Assembly: GCA_002424845.1 (NCBI GenBank) | Contig: DILD01000056.1 | Location: forward strand, 38,127-52,232 | Direction: 5' to 3' | From: Thiobacillus denitrificans | GTDB lineage: Bacteria > Pseudomonadota > Gammaproteobacteria > Burkholderiales > Thiobacillaceae | Length of the DNA: 14,106 bases | Shown here: positions 12,920 through 14,106 of the stretch, piece by piece | Position numbering within the stretch: position 1 is the first letter of the stretch | Layout of the letters: every line of letters starts with the position of its first letter | The notes under the pieces: generated by a model | Seen by the model: the letters and a program-made list of their open reading frames with translations, nothing else | Told to the model about the DNA's origin: nothing | Database searches by the model: none | Translations under genes and position numbers: made by a program

Positions 12920-14106
12920 ATGAACCGAACGCTCCAACAACGCCGCTCCCGCTTTACGTCGTCTCCCGACCTCGCCCCTGCCACCCCGGCCCTGCAGGAT
13001 TGCATCGCGCGCTATTCCGCCGCGATTCCCGGACTGGCCGAACTCGGCAAGCGCCTGGCCGCCCCCCGCGACCCCGATACGCTGATTGACCTCGACGCGC
13101 TGATCGACCTCTACGAACAGTGCACCCCGCTGCTGGAAAAAGCCCTGTGGTCCGGCGCGGTCGATTTTCACCCGCTGCTGGCCGATTACCAGGCGCTGTT
13201 CCGCGAACAGGAAGTGCTGATTGCCCAGCGCTGCAAGCAGGCTCAAGTCAGCGACGACCGCCACCGCTTCATCCTCAGCATCCCGGTGGCGGATCGCCCG
13301 TCGCACCTGCGCGCCTGCCTTGAAAGCATCTACCAGGTCTGCACCCTGTTCGACTACGGCGGCCACGCCACCGGCGTGTGGGACAAGATCCGGGTCGTCG
13401 TCAGCGAGGACAGCCGCGACGAGGCCAACGTCCGCCGGCATATCGAACTGGTCGAGGCATACCGGCAAAAAGGCCTGCAGGTGATCCACTTCGGGCTCGC
13501 CGAGCAATACGACCTGCTGCACGCCCTGCCTGCACAGCAGCGCGAACGGCTGGGCACGCTGCTCACCACCCAGCCGCGGGACCGCTTCTACCTCAAGGGC
13601 CAGGCCGCCAACCGCAACCTCAGCTACCTGAAGTGCCTGCAGCTCACCGAAAACAGGCGCAACACGCTGTATTACCTGATCGACAGCGACCAGTCCCTGT
13701 GCGTGAACCGGCAGACCGCCGCAGGCGAGGAAGCCGTCTACGCGCTGAACTACTTCCACGCCATCGACAAAATCTTCCGCACCACCGACACCCTCATGCT
13801 CACCGGCAAGATGGTCGGCGACCCGCCCGTGTCGCCGGCGGTGATGGCCGTGAACTTTCTCGATGACGTCATCGCCTTCTTCACCCGCCTGGCCGCCCTG
13901 CCCGCCGAGCAGGCCTGCCAGTTTCACGCGCTGCCCACGCAACCGGTGGGCGACGCCGCCTATCACGACATGGCCAAGCTGTTCGGATTCGAGAACCAGC
14001 CGGCGACGTTTCCCTATTCATGCCGGCTTGCCGGCGAACACGACCACGTCGCCTGCCTGAATGACTTTGCCCAGCGGCTCAACGCCTTCTTCTTCGGCGA
14101 GCACCT
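12920..14106 (+). CDS. Putative GT-A-type glycosyltransferase, N-terminal 395 residues (3' end outside the window)
   Basis: The frame is open from ATG 12920 to the right edge (395 full codons). Residues 1-110 are helical and hydrophilic, with LAELGKRLAAPRDPDTLIDL and ADYQALFREQEVLIAQRCKQ. From residue 117 a nucleotide-sugar-binding-like segment begins (FILSIPVADRPSHLRACLES), then KIRVVVSEDSRDEANVRRHI. A DSD motif at residues 255-257 (YYLIDSDQSL) is the best candidate for the metal-binding DXD of GT-A enzymes. A positively charged RFYLKGQAANRNLSYLK stretch and TLMLTGKMVGDPPVSPAVM follow. I do not recognise the exact family. No Shine-Dalgarno precedes the ATG, and upstream in-frame sequence offers no better start. 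It may act in surface or storage polysaccharide synthesis, but that is guesswork without the C-terminus. Confidence 0.7.
   Translation, partial: MNRTLQQRRSRFTSSPDLAPATPALQDCIARYSAAIPGLAELGKRLAAPRDPDTLIDLDALIDLYEQCTPLLEKALWSGAVDFHPLLADYQALFREQEVLIAQRCKQAQVSDDRHRFILSIPVADRPSHLRACLESIYQVCTLFDYGGHATGVWDKIRVVVSEDSRDEANVRRHIELVEAYRQKGLQVIHFGLAEQYDLLHALPAQQRERLGTLLTTQPRDRFYLKGQAANRNLSYLKCLQLTENRRNTLYYLIDSDQSLCVNRQTAAGEEAVYALNYFHAIDKIFRTTDTLMLTGKMVGDPPVSPAVMAVNFLDDVIAFFTRLAALPAEQACQFHALPTQPVGDAAYHDMAKLFGFENQPATFPYSCRLAGEHDHVACLNDFAQRLNAFFFGEH

Noticed and set aside
12794..13966. 390-codon minus-strand frame over the glycosyltransferase-like gene
   Set aside because: The plus frame has a motif-like core, including IPVADRP and DSD; the minus frame has low-complexity Val/Gly/Ala/Gln content and runs into the REP repeat, typical of antisense frames in GC-rich DNA.

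Overview
This is a GC-rich chromosomal window that reads like a betaproteobacterium. The best fit is an autotroph-type lineage such as the Thiobacillus/Nitrosomonadales group, but that is inferred from gene content and style only. The pointers are succinylase-pathway dapC/dapD genes adjacent to each other, a unimodular QueF, a cyanobacterial-type D-ribulose kinase, a LexA with CTGT-N8-ACAG boxes, and a GTAG-headed REP repeat. I see no tRNA, rRNA, CRISPR array or insertion sequence.

Layout. (1) 1-1404, minus: the N-terminal third or so of the chromosome-segregation ATPase Smc, running off the left edge and starting at TTG. (2) 1497-3199, plus: queF (queuosine precursor reductase) followed 11 nt later by a SePSK-like D-ribulose kinase. 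(3) 3233-4508, minus: an EamA-type DMT transporter overlapping a small VOC/glyoxalase-fold protein. (4) 4550-9587, plus: dapC, a small secreted protein, dapD, an M48 lipoprotein protease, a DUF4870 membrane protein, a LysM + L,D-transpeptidase and a Tat-type YcbK/MepK endopeptidase. All are tightly spaced, with two ATGA overlaps. (5) 9675-10792, minus: a small secreted protein and a PF06695-type 'small multidrug export' membrane protein. (6) 10970-12712: lexA (minus), and divergently a DUF4258-like small protein and a Phd/YefM-PIN (VapBC/FitAB-type) toxin-antitoxin pair. (7) 12770-12849: an 80-bp nested inverted repeat that looks like a paired REP (REPIN). (8) 12920 to the right edge, plus: the first 395 residues of a putative GT-A-type glycosyltransferase.

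How the genes fit together. Region 4 has an envelope theme. DapC and DapD make the meso-diaminopimelate precursor, and the L,D-transpeptidase and MepK-like endopeptidase make and cut mDAP-mDAP (3-3) peptidoglycan cross-links, with a lipoprotein protease between them. Region 6 has a stress theme. Two abutting LexA boxes sit exactly between lexA and the DUF4258-like gene and overlay a plausible promoter for the latter, so this toxin-like small protein is predicted to be SOS-induced. The adjacent TA pair has its own perfect 9-bp inverted-repeat operator over its -10 box.

The most unusual items are the LexA-controlled DUF4258 gene beside a TA locus, the nested REP palindrome, the unexplained secreted protein inside the dap cluster, and a plus-strand terminator-like hairpin with no obvious gene. 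I did not find a clearly new multi-gene system. The SOS/DUF4258/TA block is the best candidate for one.
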